A stretch of 64,000 nucleotides of DNA. It comes from Paramecium sonneborni (taxonomy: Eukaryota > Ciliophora > Oligohymenophorea > Peniculida > Parameciidae). Made by a program: the position numbers and the translations under genes. Below, in pieces: positions 12,453 through 24,700 of the stretch. The DNA lies in the NCBI GenBank assembly GCA_905182985.1, contig CAJJDN010000165.1:35709-99708 (forward strand), in the 5' to 3' direction. The notes under the pieces are model-generated. The model saw only the letters and a program-made list of their open reading frames with translations, did not search any database and was not told the origin of the DNA. How positions within the stretch are numbered: position 1 is the first letter of the stretch; each line of letters begins with the position of its first letter.

Positions 12453-14623
12453 ATGGAAAAATTAATACCTTTCATAAATGACCTTCACGTATAGAATTAA
12501 TAATACCATTCTTATAGGATATTCTGAGTTAAGCAGGATTGAGTAGTGAATTGAATTTGCCTTCAATTGTAGTTATAGGATCTTAATCAGTTGGAAAATC
12601 ATCTCTTCTTGAAAGTATAGTGGGAAGAGAGTTTTTACCTAGAGGAAAAGGGATAGTAACAAGAAGACCAATAGAGATTTAATTGCATTAGGTTTTGGAT
12701 GCAGAATAGGGATGGTTTGAGTTTATGGATAAAAGAGGGGAAAAAATATTTGAATCTGAGGATATAAGGAAATTAATAGAGACTGAGACTGATAAAATAG
12801 CAGGAAAAAATAAAGGAATTTCTCCTGTTCCTATAAAAGTAAAATATTTTTCAAAAGACATTCTTGATCTTCAATTAATAGATTTACCAGGAATAACAAA
12901 GAATCCAGTTGGAGATCAACCTTAAGATATTGAATAGAAGGTATTAGATATTGTGATGCCATTTATTAAAAACCAAAATAGTTTAATATTGGCAGTATCA
13001 AAAGCATCAGATGATTTAGCTACATCAGATGGATTAAAATTAGCTAGAAGTGTTGATCCTAATGGATTAAGAACTATTGGAGTAATTACTTAATTAGATT
13101 TGATGGATGAAGGAGCAGATATTTTAAATGATTTACTTAATTAAACATATCCATTATAATTAGGATATGTTGGTGTTATTATGAGAGGTTAGAAAGATAT
13201 TCAGAAGAATAAAACTATTATTGAATAAATCAAAGATGAAAAAACATTTTTTGAAAAACATAAAATTTATAAAAAATATTCTGAAAAAATGGGTGTTAAT
13301 TTTTTAGTAAAAACTTTAAATATGAATTTTATTCAACATATCAAAAAAGCATTACCTATTATTAGAGAAACTATTATAAGCTTAGTTTAAGTTAAAGAAT
13401 ATGACTTAAAATAATATGGAGATTATGATAATTTGGAAACCAAAGAGAATAAAAATTTGTTAGTCTTAACTTTAATATCTAAATTTTCTAATTCTTATAA
13501 GGATATGTTAGAAGGAAGATGTTTAGATATTACAAGTAAAGAATTGATTGGAGGATCTAGAATTATTTATGTTTTTAATGATAATTTTAGAAAAACCATT
13601 TAAAAAATGAATCCATTTGATATCTTAAGTGATGATGAAATAAGAACAGCTATTAAAAATGCTAATGGAATCAGGCCATCTTTATTTGTTCCTGAAGGAG
13701 CTTTTGAATTGTTAGTTAGACAATAAATCTCTAGATTGAGAATGCCTTCAATTGAATGTTCTCATATAGTATTCGAAGAATTAAGGAGAGTAATAAATTA
13801 AATTTCAATTCCAGAGATAGAAAGATTTGATACTCTTGCTAATAGAATTTCAGAAGTGATTGAGAATCTATTAAACAAGTGTTTAAGATAAACTGAAGAG
13901 ATAATATCAAATTTGATTGATATTGAGTTAGGATACATAAATACAAGTCATCCAGATTTTGTATCAGGAATGGATATGGTTAATAAGGATGAATAAAGAT
14001 CATCATAATAATAAGTTCAATTATAAAAGGAGAAATCTCCTTTATAGAGTGAAAATGAATCTAATAAGTTTTTTAATTTTTGGCCTTTCAAAAATAATAA
14101 ATAGACTGAATTATATGATAGTAAATTAGATAATTTGAATAAAAAGAGAAAATCAAATATCAATAATGAAAAATAACAAAAATTATAATAAATAGAGGAA
14201 AGCCAAATTCTATAATAATAAATAGTAATAAATAAGATAGTATCAGTGAATTAATAGTATTTTGTGAATGATCCTAAAAGATAATTACCTTAAGTTCCAA
14301 ATACAATTAAGATCACTGATAGACCATCAAAGAGAGAGTAGACAGAAATGGATATGATTAAGGATTTATTAATTTCTTATTTCAATTTAGTTAAAAAGAA
14401 TATTTGTGATTCAGTTCCAAAGACTATTATAACATTTTTAGTAAATTAATCAAGAAATTTTTGTGAAAGAGAATTGATAGGATTATTGTATAAATAAGAA
14501 TTAGTGGATGAGTTATTATAGGAGAATCAATTTATATAAAAATCAAGAGCAGAGGCTAAGTAAACTTTGATTAGTTTGAGAACATGTTTAAATTTGTTAA
14601 ATGATTTGGATTCTAAATTCTGA
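12453..14623 (+). CDS. Dynamin-family GTPase, 713 aa
   Basis: Exons 12453-12488 and 12518-14623 flank a 29-nt intron. Dynamins are large GTPases that assemble on membranes and cut or remodel tubules. Visible motifs are: G1 GSQSVGKSS near residue 35; the G2 Thr in GIVTRRP; G3 DLPG near 133; G4 as TQLD near 203 instead of the usual TKxD; then stalk helices. A low-complexity Lys/Gln-rich insert lies at about 490-610, and a C-terminal GTPase effector domain covers about the last 95 residues (from [12 protein letters not shown] to LLNDLDSKF). There is no PH or Pro-rich domain, so the layout is that of Drp1/Vps1-like proteins. These act in organelle division and endocytic or secretory traffic and have expanded in ciliates. 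The gene is intact. Confidence 0.95.
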
Positions 14624-14708
14624 GATTATTTAATAATAAAAATTAATTGAAATTCGTTAAAAAACACATATTATAATTAATCTTTTATTTAATTTTTTTA
14701 TTTGCTCA

Positions 14709-15860
14709 ATGTTCAATTTAGACCTAATCTAAGAATTTGAAGTGAATGGATATAATTTACCGAAAATGGATAAAAAATAATGCATTAATCAAATTAAATA
14801 ATTGTTGTAAACTCATCCATTAGATATTGACTTTATTGTTTCTAATACGAAACCAACAATAAATTAAATGAATATATTATAATAAAAGTCAGAGATTTCA
14901 AGAATCCTTAATTCTAAAAATGATTATAAGATTACAAGTCCAGTTTTTGATTTTAAACAATTGAATGAATTACTTCCAAATAAGAATAGAAATAAGATGA
15001 ATGAGATTAAATGTAAAGTGGAGACTCTTTTGAATAGTAGTCATATAGATCCCCCATAAACAATAAAGAAAAGGTAAGTGATTAATATATATGATTAGAT
15101 GGTGGACAGAAGATGAAGATTAATAACTTAAAGATTTGGTTTAATAATATGGTGCTAAAAATTGGAAGAAAATCGCTTCATTTTTTGAAGATAGAACAGA
15201 TGTATAATGTTTACATCGTTGGCAAAAAGTTTTAAATCCTGATTTGGTGAAAGGTCCTTGGACTTAAGAAGAAGATGAACTTTTAGTAAGATTAGTAATT
15301 GGATATGGACCTAAGAATTGGAGTTAGATAGCAAAACATTTACCGGGTAGGATTGGAAAGTAATGTAGAGAGAGGTAATTATATAAAAATTAATATAAAG
15401 ATTTCATAATCATTTAGATCCAAAGATAAATAAAGAGAGATGGACAGATGACGAGGATTAAACTATAATAGAGGCTCATAAAAAATTAGGAAATCGATGG
15501 TCTTTGATTGCTGGATTATTAAATGGTAGAACAGATAATTCAATTAAAAATCATTGGAATAGTACATTAAAAAGAAGATTGAAGATGTAAAATAGATGGG
15601 AAGATTTATAAGTATTATAAAATTAAGATGACACTTAAATTAAGGGCATTCCAAGAAGACATATGTAAAGAAAAATCATTTATTAAAAAACACCAGTGAA
15701 AATGATTAAACATGATCCTGTTTCAAGATAATTGAATTTTTAAACTCCATAGTAATAATCTCCATCAAGTAAACAGATTAATTATGATTTAATCTAGAAC
15801 CTGAGTAAGTTTCAAAAAGTTTATTTATTGTATTTCCAAATTACAACTTAAAGTTAATGA
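14709..15860 (+). CDS. Three-repeat MYB (R1R2R3) DNA-binding protein, 366 aa
   Basis: Exons 14709-15073, 15099-15374 and 15401-15860 are separated by 25- and 26-nt introns, and the phases close exactly. Residues 1-120 are an unmatched acidic leader. Three MYB repeats follow at about 122-171 ([11 protein letters not shown]), 173-223 ([16 protein letters not shown], ending [11 protein letters not shown]) and 225-275 ([10 protein letters not shown], ending [16 protein letters not shown]). All have the spaced Trp core; R1 has the usual extra Trp. Animal c-MYB and plant/protist 3R-MYBs with this arrangement bind AACNG sites and often control G2/M genes. The basic Gln-rich C-terminus has no recognisable activation domain. 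It is inferred to be nuclear. Confidence 0.95.
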
Positions 15861-16052
15861 AGTACTCTAGTGAAAATCTTATTAAATAGTTGGGTGAATT
15901 AGTAAATTTTGATCTTGATTTCAATAAACAATGTAGTTATGAATGAGTTTATTATTCAATTTAATAAATAATATCACAGAACACAATAGATTTTGTAATT
16001 TTAATTAATTAAACTTGTTTATCTTATCTAAATAATTAAAATAAATTAAGAA

Positions 16053-17186
16053 ATGGAATATCGAAGATTGGGAGCAACAGGTCTAAAAGTATCTGCCATT
16101 AGTTATGGAAATTGGGTTAATTCAGATGATTAAGCAACATAAGATAGAAATACTAAAATTATTTAAAAAGCTTGGGAATTAGGAATCAATTTTTTTGATA
16201 CAGCAGAAATCTATGGAGAAGGCAAAGCTGAAGTGCATTTAGGAAATGCTCTCAAAACTCTGAATGTTTAGAGATAAGATATAGTTATAAGTACTAAAAT
16301 TTTTGGAGGAGATGGAAATGATTTTCCGAATTCCAAATATTTATCAAGAAAACATATCATAGAAGGTATTAGTAATTTATATAAATTTGTAGGTCTAAGA
16401 AATTCTTTAAAGAGATTGGATACTCCTTATGTTGATATTGTTTTTGCTCATAGATATGATTATTAAACACCTTTAGAAGAAACTTGTAGAGCATTTGATT
16501 GGGTTATTAGACATGGTTTATCTCATTATTGGGGAACAAGTGAATGGACAGCTTAATAAATTCATTAAGCTATTGGTATTTAATTAATTACTAATATATA
16601 TAGGTATCTGTGAAAGATTATCATTACATAAACCAGTAGTTGAATAACCTTAATACAATATGATGGTTAGAGATAGATTTGAATGGGAATATGAAAGCGT
16701 TTTTGCTGCAGGTTATGGATCTACTATATGGTCACCTCTTTATTAAGGTTTATTAACTGGAAAATATAATGATGATATTTTAGCAGATGGAAGATTTAAA
16801 AACTCAGATAATGTTTATGTTAAAATGTTTTATTAATAAATTTTAGGTGATCCTGAAAGTAATTATTTATTATAAAATATTTTATAGAAAGAATTAAAAT
16901 CTAAAATTAATTAAAGTAATTAGGTGAAATAGCCAAAGAATTAGGAGTAACATAAGCATAACTTTCACTTGCATGGGCACTTAAAAATAAAGATGTTAGT
17001 ACTGCCATTACATCAGCTACAAAACCTGAGTAATTAGAAGAAACTGTAAAATCAGTTTAAGTTATTAAATTAATCACCAAAGAAGTTGAATTAAAAATAG
17101 AATCCATTCTTGCTAATAAACCTTAGACTTCACTAAACTTTAAACAAATGGCACCTTATCCAACAAGAAGAGATTTGTATGTTTGA
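16053..17186 (+). CDS. Aldo-keto reductase, voltage-gated K+ channel beta-subunit type, 349 aa
   Basis: Four exons (16053-16365, 16393-16575, 16604-16858, 16888-17186) with introns of 27, 28 and 29 nt close in phase. The product is a full-length AKR barrel. It starts [19 protein letters not shown] and has the catalytic Asp/Tyr context [14 protein letters not shown] and Lys in [31 protein letters not shown] and HWGTSEW-type motifs are most like Kv-beta/Shaker beta subunits. The C-terminal NADPH-binding segment SATKPEQLEETVKS is present. Kv-beta proteins are NADPH-dependent reductases that can also bind K+ channels; which role applies here is not visible. The first intron (27 nt) has no in-frame TGA, so retention would not truncate the protein. 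Confidence 0.93.
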
Positions 17187-17761
17187 AATATTCAGATATT
17201 ATAAATAATCATAAAATATAAAATATATTATTCTTCTGATTTTTAGGTACTAATTTAAATAATTCATTTATTAATCAATATATAACAATTGATTTATATA
17301 TTCTGAATTATTAAACTTAATTTTTATCAGATTTCTCTTTAACTTAAATTTTAAGATTATTTCTTACTATTTACAATTCAAACTTTATTATTATATTAAT
17401 CATTTTCATTGTATACCTATATCAAAATGCATGCAGAATTTTTAATAATTTCAATTATTACATTTCATTATTAAAATAATCTTTGAAAAAAGCTATTTGT
17501 AATCAATTTTTCACTCAGAATATAGTCTTATAATTTACTTTGCCTTCAAAATAAAATCTCTAGACCTTATCTAACCAAAACTATTAGACTATAAACAAAA
17601 TCAATAAAATTATTTTGGTTGTTAATAGAACTTCAAGATTCTTACAGTTATTTCTAAAAAATGTTGTAATATTTTAGATAATTCTAGTGTTCTTTATTTC
17701 ATTGAAAATTTTACAACATATAGATTTATTATACATTAATATTGAAATTTATTTGCTTTTT
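17187..17761. other. Upstream region of the giant type I protein gene
   Basis: There is no ATG in frame with the next gene before 17762, although that frame has no TGA from 17240 onward. The residues it would encode are Ile/Leu/Phe-rich and look non-coding. An upstream signal-peptide exon like the one in the homologue at 43273 cannot be excluded. Confidence 0.4.
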
Positions 17762-20700
17762 ATGTTTTTACGATTATTATTTCTGATAAATAGATTTTTA
17801 AATGCCAAGGATGATAAAATCGATTTATATTTAACTAAAAATGAAAATTATCCTTTAATGGGATAATCAATAATTATTCCAATAGATTATTTTCCATCTC
17901 AGAGTGAAGAAATACTTTAGTCAAACACTTTTCAACAATCGATACAATCTATATCTTAATCCTTAATTGAACTTAAATAGGTATATAATATTTAGGAGAA
18001 TTTTTAAAATTTTTTCTAATTAGTGAGTGCCGATTAATAAGAAGTTAAAATTTGTTACACTTATTCATAAAATATTTTATGTGATTAAACATTTCAGAAT
18101 TATCTTATAGATAATAGTATAATAAAGCTTAAGAGAAAGAATTTAAATTTTTATACAAATAGTTCATCTTGTTTATCAGTATTTGCTGTTAGTTTTAATA
18201 CTTATTTACTAGAATGTGATGATTTGTAAGGAAAATTGTTAAAATTGATCGATGAAAATAGTAAAATTATACATCAAATACTCATTCCAACTTAATTAAA
18301 TTAATCTATGCATATTTTATAATCAAATCAAACATATATAATTTATGAAATATTCAAAGATCTATGTTATTTTACATATGTTGAAATTAACTAAAATTTC
18401 TAATTAGAAGTAGTGAATTAAAAATTTTTAGATGGAAATCTAATGACTTAAGGTATAGGTGGTGATATTGTGGAAATTTCTTTATAAAAAGATAATATAT
18501 TGAATATTTTTTTTAATTAATGTTTAGCATAATTGGACGTCAATAATCATATTTTAGTTTAATCTTTTAAGATTTTTGATAATTCAAGAAGATATTTTAA
18601 ATATATATCAAAATAAAATACTTTGTAATTTATAATTGATAAATCTTCATAATAGCAAATTTAATAAGATTACAGAAAAATAATTATAAATCCAAAAAAT
18701 GATAAATTAAGAAATGCCTTTATTATTAATTAGAATTATATAATTTACTTTGAAAGCAAGATTTTCATATCAAATAATAAAGTAATCAATTATACACTGT
18801 CTTAAGAGTTTTAAGAATTGCTTGAATTAGGGAATTTACCAATTATTATTGGAATAACAAAGGCTGGATAAGTCTAAATTTATTAAATTTTTGATTTACC
18901 ATAACATATCAATCTTAATTCCTCAAAAATGGTTATTGTAATTAATTTTCACTTTTTTCACTTTTAAACTTAGAAAATTTATATTCTTGAAGAATATTCA
19001 TTAGAAAAACCTTATTTGATAGCCTAGACTGAAGAAAACATAAAATTTATATTGATAGATGAAAATATATTGTGGAATACTGACTAATAATAAGCTTATT
19101 TACATGATATTAAATAAATTTAAATATCAAAATATCTTTATGGATAATTTTGGTAGATTGTAGGATTTAAATACTATGGTAAAATTATATAAACTTTAGA
19201 TAGATACTAAAAAGTATAATTCAAAAAACGATTATAATAACCTTTATTATTAGTTTATTTAGCAAAGAGTTCTTTATTACTTGAGTTTTACCAGAATAAA
19301 ACTCTGATTATATAAGATAATTTATAGGAAAAATTTTAATTTCAAAATTATAATTTTAATATTGAAACTTCTTAGGTTTTTACAAGCACTATTCATTCGA
19401 ATGTTATTATAATAGATAAAAAAAATAAAAAAATCATTCTCTATTAATATTTGAATNCTAATGACTTAAGGTATAGGTGGTGATATTGTGGAAATTTCTT
19501 TATAAAAAGATAATATATTGAATATTTTTTTTAATTAATGTTTAGCATAATTGGACGTCAATAATCATATTTTAGTTTAATCTTTTAAGATTTTTGATAA
19601 TTCAAGAAGATATTTTAAATATATATCAAAATAAAATACTTTGTAATTTATAATTGATAAATCTTCATAATAGCAAATTTAATAAGATTACAGAAAAATA
19701 ATTATAAATCCAAAAAATGATAAATTAAGAAATGCCTTTATTATTAATTAGAATTATATAATTTACTTTGAAAGCAAGATTTTCATATCAAATAATAAAG
19801 TAATCAATTATACACTGTCTTAAGAGTTTTAAGAATTGCTTGAATTAGGGAATTTACCAATTATTATTGGAATAACAAAGGCTGGATAAGTCTAAATTTA
19901 TTAAATTTTTGATTTACCATAACATATCAATCTTAATTCCTCAAAAATGGTTATTGTAATTAATTTTCACTTTTTTCACTTTTAAACTTAGAAAATTTAT
20001 ATTCTTGAAGAATATTCATTAGAAAAACCTTATTTGATAGCCTAGACTGAAGAAAACATAAAATTTATATTGATAGATGAAAATATATTGTGGAATACTG
20101 ACTAATAATAAGCTTATTTACATGATATTAAATAAATTTAAATATCAAAATATCTTTATGGATAATTTTGGTAGATTGTAGGATTTAAATACTATGGTAA
20201 AATTATATAAACTTTAGATAGATACTAAAAAGTATAATTCAAAAAACGATTATAATAACCTTTATTATTAGTTTATTTAGCAAAGAGTTCTTTATTACTT
20301 GAGTTTTACCAGAATAAAACTCTGATTATATAAGATAATTTATAGGAAAAATTTTAATTTCAAAATTATAATTTTAATATTGAAACTTCTTAGGTTTTTA
20401 CAAGCACTATTCATTCGAATGTTATTATAATAGATAAAAAAAATAAAAAAATCATTCTCTATTAATATTTGAATGAAGAAATAAAAGCTAGACAATTTAA
20501 ATTAAAATAAACAATACATTCTATTTTGTAATAAGATAATCTTTTAAGTATATCTTTAGAGAATTGTACTTAAATTCATATTGAAATGGAATCTTTAGAA
20601 ATTACTTCGGGTATGAAAATATTATAGTAAAATTGTACCCTATAATATTTAATATTTTAAAAGTCAATATTTTACTCAAAAAATCTATTAGAAATATTCT

Positions 20701-22631
20701 GGATTACCAAATATGTTTACTTTTTTTAAGATATTATTGAATTTTAGAAACTAACTTCATCATATTTTATATTGTTTCAATTAATTGAAAACAAAGTGCA
20801 ATCTCATATCTACAGTTTATAAGAAAATAAATTATTCTATCTAAAAAAACTTATAACTCATGAATATTAAATACACTATCCTATTAAGTATAAAATCTAT
20901 TTGAATTAGTATTTAACTATATTAGCATATAAATAAAATTAAGATCATTAAGATTATGTTGTGTTAATATATGATTTTTTAGAACCATAAAGTTTTATGC
21001 TTATAAAAATTATCTCTATAGATGATCCTCATTCTTAATTCAGTTTATTTGGACTTCATAGCTTTATAGCCATATATAAAAATGAAGTAGTTATAGAAAA
21101 TTTGTTAGGCTTTTATGTTTCAATTCAATAAATTAGCCTTGGTTTAGATACTTACATCAAAATATTTCCTATAGAGTTGGAAATTGAATTTTCAATTTCT
21201 GATCAAAAGCTTAATTTACCAATTAAGTATGTGTATGTAAACAATAATTAAACTTTGAGGAAGAGATTAGAAAATTCAAAAAATTAATTTATTTATTCTG
21301 ATGATAGAAAAACTAAGATAATTAATATATCAAATATTTTTGGAAGTATTGATTAGATATTTTATCATGATTCAGTCAAATTAATTCCTTTATAATCTAC
21401 AGAAATAATGGATATGAAAGAATGTTTGTAATACATTGTGGATATATGTTTGGTGAATTCATAATCTTTTAGAATCAATCCTTTTTCTGATGAGGATCAT
21501 GTTATAATTGGAAATTTCTCCATTTTTAAATTGATTTAATATTAAAAATTTGTTAATTGGTCATTTATATAATATAGAGATCAAAATAATTATATATAAG
21601 AATTAATACTAAATGAATAAAGGATAATTATCTCATAATAAATTATAAATTACAAGTAATTAGTATATATATTTTTTTATAGTTTTTCAATAGAATTTTA
21701 TTAAAAAGTCTAAATTATTGAATAGATTTTCTTAACATAATATAACAATAAGTAATACTCAATATTTTAATATAAAAATTCAAACATAGAGATATTCATA
21801 ATAAATAATGAGAGTTCTTTTGATCTTGTAAAAATATTGTTTAAGAATCAAAAATATTATATGATGACTTTTAATTACCATTTGAATAAGTCAACAATAA
21901 TATTAACCATAGCTAATGAAAATCTAATTACAACTTTTTAACATATTTTTTGTTTTAATGATATTTTAGATAAAGAATGGAGAATTTTTAATATGGAATG
22001 GATTAAAGCAATAGAAATAATAGATTTTATAGATGAAGAGAAGGAATTGAAAAATGATTTTCTCCTTTGTTATGAGTCGTTATAATGCTATAGAATTTTA
22101 CTTACTTTTAATAAAGAAGATTAATCATATTTTACAAACATTAAAAATGTTATTAGATATGGAAATAATAAATAATTGTTGTATATATAATTGTTAAATA
22201 ATTAATATTTAATTTTGCTGCTACATAACATTAATCAGAATTATTGGAATATTTTTAATTTGAATTAGAATACTTTTATCATTGATAGTTATTCCTCTAA
22301 TTATATAGATGATTCATATTCTGAATTTTATGGTTATAACTAAACACATTTTATTGAAAGCTCATTAAATACTAATTTACTTAATCTAAGAAAATTTGTT
22401 GATTATTAAATAAAATGCAAAGATATATGTGATACTGATGAGATTACTATAACTCTACAAAATGATGTATCATCAATAAATTTGACTTTTATCCTATCTG
22501 AATCAAACTCTCAATTCCAAATAAAATTTTAAATCATCATAATATTAATAAATGCCTTACTAATTATATTATTTAACACAAAAAAACACTGTATTAAATA
22601 ATAATAAAATATATAGAGAAACAATTTATGA
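17762..22631 (+). CDS. Giant type I membrane protein, 1283 aa after removing an assembly duplication
   Basis: The frame runs from ATG 17762 to the N at 19457 and resumes in a different frame to TGA 22629-22631. Removing one 1017-bp repeat copy plus the N (1018 nt) gives a single 1284-codon frame with no intron. The N-terminus is a signal peptide (MFLRLLFLINRFLNA). The body is about 1200 residues of beta-rich sequence with regularly spaced Ile/Tyr/Phe, suggesting stacked beta-propeller or beta-sandwich repeats (for example GGDIVEISLQKDNILNIFF). One hydrophobic helix near the C-terminus (FQIIIILINALLIILF) precedes a short basic tail. No enzymatic motif is seen. The minus-strand gene at 39446-43273 has the same length and architecture. 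The role is probably a surface or endomembrane receptor; that is inference. Confidence 0.85.
18440..20474 (+). repeat. Identical 1017-bp direct copies around one N (contig overlap artefact)
   Basis: Copy one is 18440-19456 and copy two is 19458-20474, with a single N at 19457 between them. All positions I compared are identical, and the offset is 1018 throughout. Copy one ends and copy two begins exactly at the N, as expected when two contigs that overlap by 1017 bp are placed end to end with a one-base gap instead of being merged. Deleting one copy and the N restores the reading frame of the surrounding gene, so this is not a biological tandem repeat. Confidence 0.93.
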
Positions 22632-22857
22632 ATTGAAAATATATGATCTATATATAAATAAAGTTTATTTTATAAAAAAGATTGCATTAGAGCAAAAATA
22701 TTTTAATGATTGTTTATATTTAATTTTATAATAAATAGATTGTTTTAAAAAACTGAGATTTTTAATAACAATATTAAACTCTAAATTATCTATAATAATT
22801 TTTAGAAAAATATATAAATATGTAAATTAGGAAAATAATCATCATTGGTTTCTTTAT

Positions 22858-24596
22858 TCAAACATTATTGAAAAACAATTTATGTATATCGTATGTCTAT
22901 TGTTTTAATTGATCGAGAGATGCATTTAATAAGAAATGATGAACCTATGATGGACTTGTTAGTTAAGAAATATTCAAAGTTTTTTTGAGTTCAATAAAAT
23001 TAATATCTCTATGTTATTTGTTTTTATCAAATTTCATATCAAATACTCTGTTGATTGTCATGCATATAATAAGTTACAATCTTAATCTTGCATAAAATTT
23101 TTGATCATCTTATTCTCTTTAATCTTCAACTTATTTTTATAATTCATAATAGCAATAGGATAAACATCTTCTATATGGAACTTTAAATTATTCGAATCTA
23201 TTGAATTAGGAAGTCTTTAATAATATTATTATAAAAATAATTACATTTGTAAATCCACCTTCCATTTTTAATTGTAAAAGTAATTATTTTTCTTCTGTTT
23301 TCATATCAAATTATTAGCAATCAATTTCCAATGTTTAATTTTCCAATTTGACATTTTATTAGGAAATTTAAGCTTGTAATTCAAATATGTGTTTTTTAAG
23401 TTATTTTGAATTCTTAAGAAATGAGTTCCATTCATTTAAAGGTATTTTAAGAAAGTTTATTTGATCTTAGATTAACATAAGGAATTCACGTTTGAGGATA
23501 ATCACCATATTTAAGATGCAAAATCTTGTCCATACAATATAAGGGAATTGAGCAATACATTATAAGAAATGCATTTCATTTTCCAAAATAAAGAATTTAT
23601 AGTACAAGAAATGTAACTCTCTCCAAATTAAAGGAAATAGATGTTTTTCCTATAATATAAATATATAAAATACTTCATCAGATTTATTATATAAAGACAT
23701 AAAATCAGGATCTGGATCTTCGTGTAAGAAATGTTCATTTTATTTTAAATGTCTAGTTGGAAAGATTTTAATTTTAGGTTTTTCATTGAATTCTTTAGGC
23801 TATGGTTTAAATTAATATTAATTACAACTGCCCATTCAGGATTGAAACTTTCTCTTTATTGAATTGATATAGCAATATGAACAAGACTTAATTGAGTACG
23901 ATAAAATTCACGAATGTGATCATTTTGAGGAACACATTTGAAGAGAGAATGTAAATCTCCAAAAGTTATTCGTTTTTGTTCAGATGGATTTAACATTTTC
24001 ACTAGAATTGAAGCTAATTCTTTTTATAACACTTTCTTATTCAATTAAGAATAAAAATTATTGTATTCTTCGAAGGTTTTAAAGTTTTGTAAAATATTTG
24101 ATGTTAATAATTGATAAAGTAGACATCCCAATAACCACATATCAATTCCTAATGAATAAGTTTAATTCTATAGAAATTCAGGTGGTGTCAGTTGTAAATT
24201 AGGATAAAATCCAAAAGCTGAAAGTTCTATTTAGTTTTTATAAATATAAATATTTTAGAGAGTGAAACATCGACCTAAAAACCCTTATTGATGTAATACA
24301 TATAATCCTATAAGTACTTACTTAAATATTTCTTTTATTTCATCTATTGATAGGTTTGTTTTTTAAATTATTAATTCTTCAAGAGTTATCCCTTTAGAAC
24401 ATGGAAAATGATAGAATTAGTTTTGTTCAAAATCGCATGGTTTTCTGAGATGTTGTCCTGTAATTTTTTTTTCTGCATCAAAGAATATAAATAGTTCTTC
24501 ATAAATGACTTTAGCTACTAATTTTTAGACTGAATTAATCATTTTAGGAGTTAGAATTGCCTTAGTTCTAAAACTAAGTTCAATTTATTAAGACAT
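22858..24596 (-). CDS. Pseudokinase with coiled-coil tail, 551 aa
   Basis: Exons 24596-23829, 23799-23674, 23649-23245 and 23214-22858 are separated by introns of 29, 24 and 30 nt, all in phase. The first 290 residues have a protein-kinase C-lobe skeleton: an alpha-E-like YVLHQQGF, a PPEF motif in the APE position, and YSLGIDMWLLGCLLYQLL matching D-x-W-x2-G. The catalytic residues are gone. HRD is replaced by LGR in FLGRCFTLQNIYI (Asn kept), DFG is AFG, and no glycine loop or VAIK lysine is evident. It is therefore predicted catalytically dead, a scaffold or allosteric partner. The C-terminal half (about 400-500) is a Gln/Lys/Glu coiled coil. The start lies 104 bp from the divergent TMBIM gene. 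Confidence 0.8.
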
Positions 24597-24700
24597 TATA
24601 ATAAATATAGAAAAAATAAATAAATTTAATGAGTTAATTTAAATAGGGGTATTTAAAATGAATTATTTAATAAATACATAATATTTATTATAGAATAATA

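Noticed and set aside
18440..20474. True tandem duplication within the giant gene
   Set aside because: The copies are identical, abut a single N, and leave the gene out of frame by one base until one copy and the N are removed. Contig overlap explains all of this.
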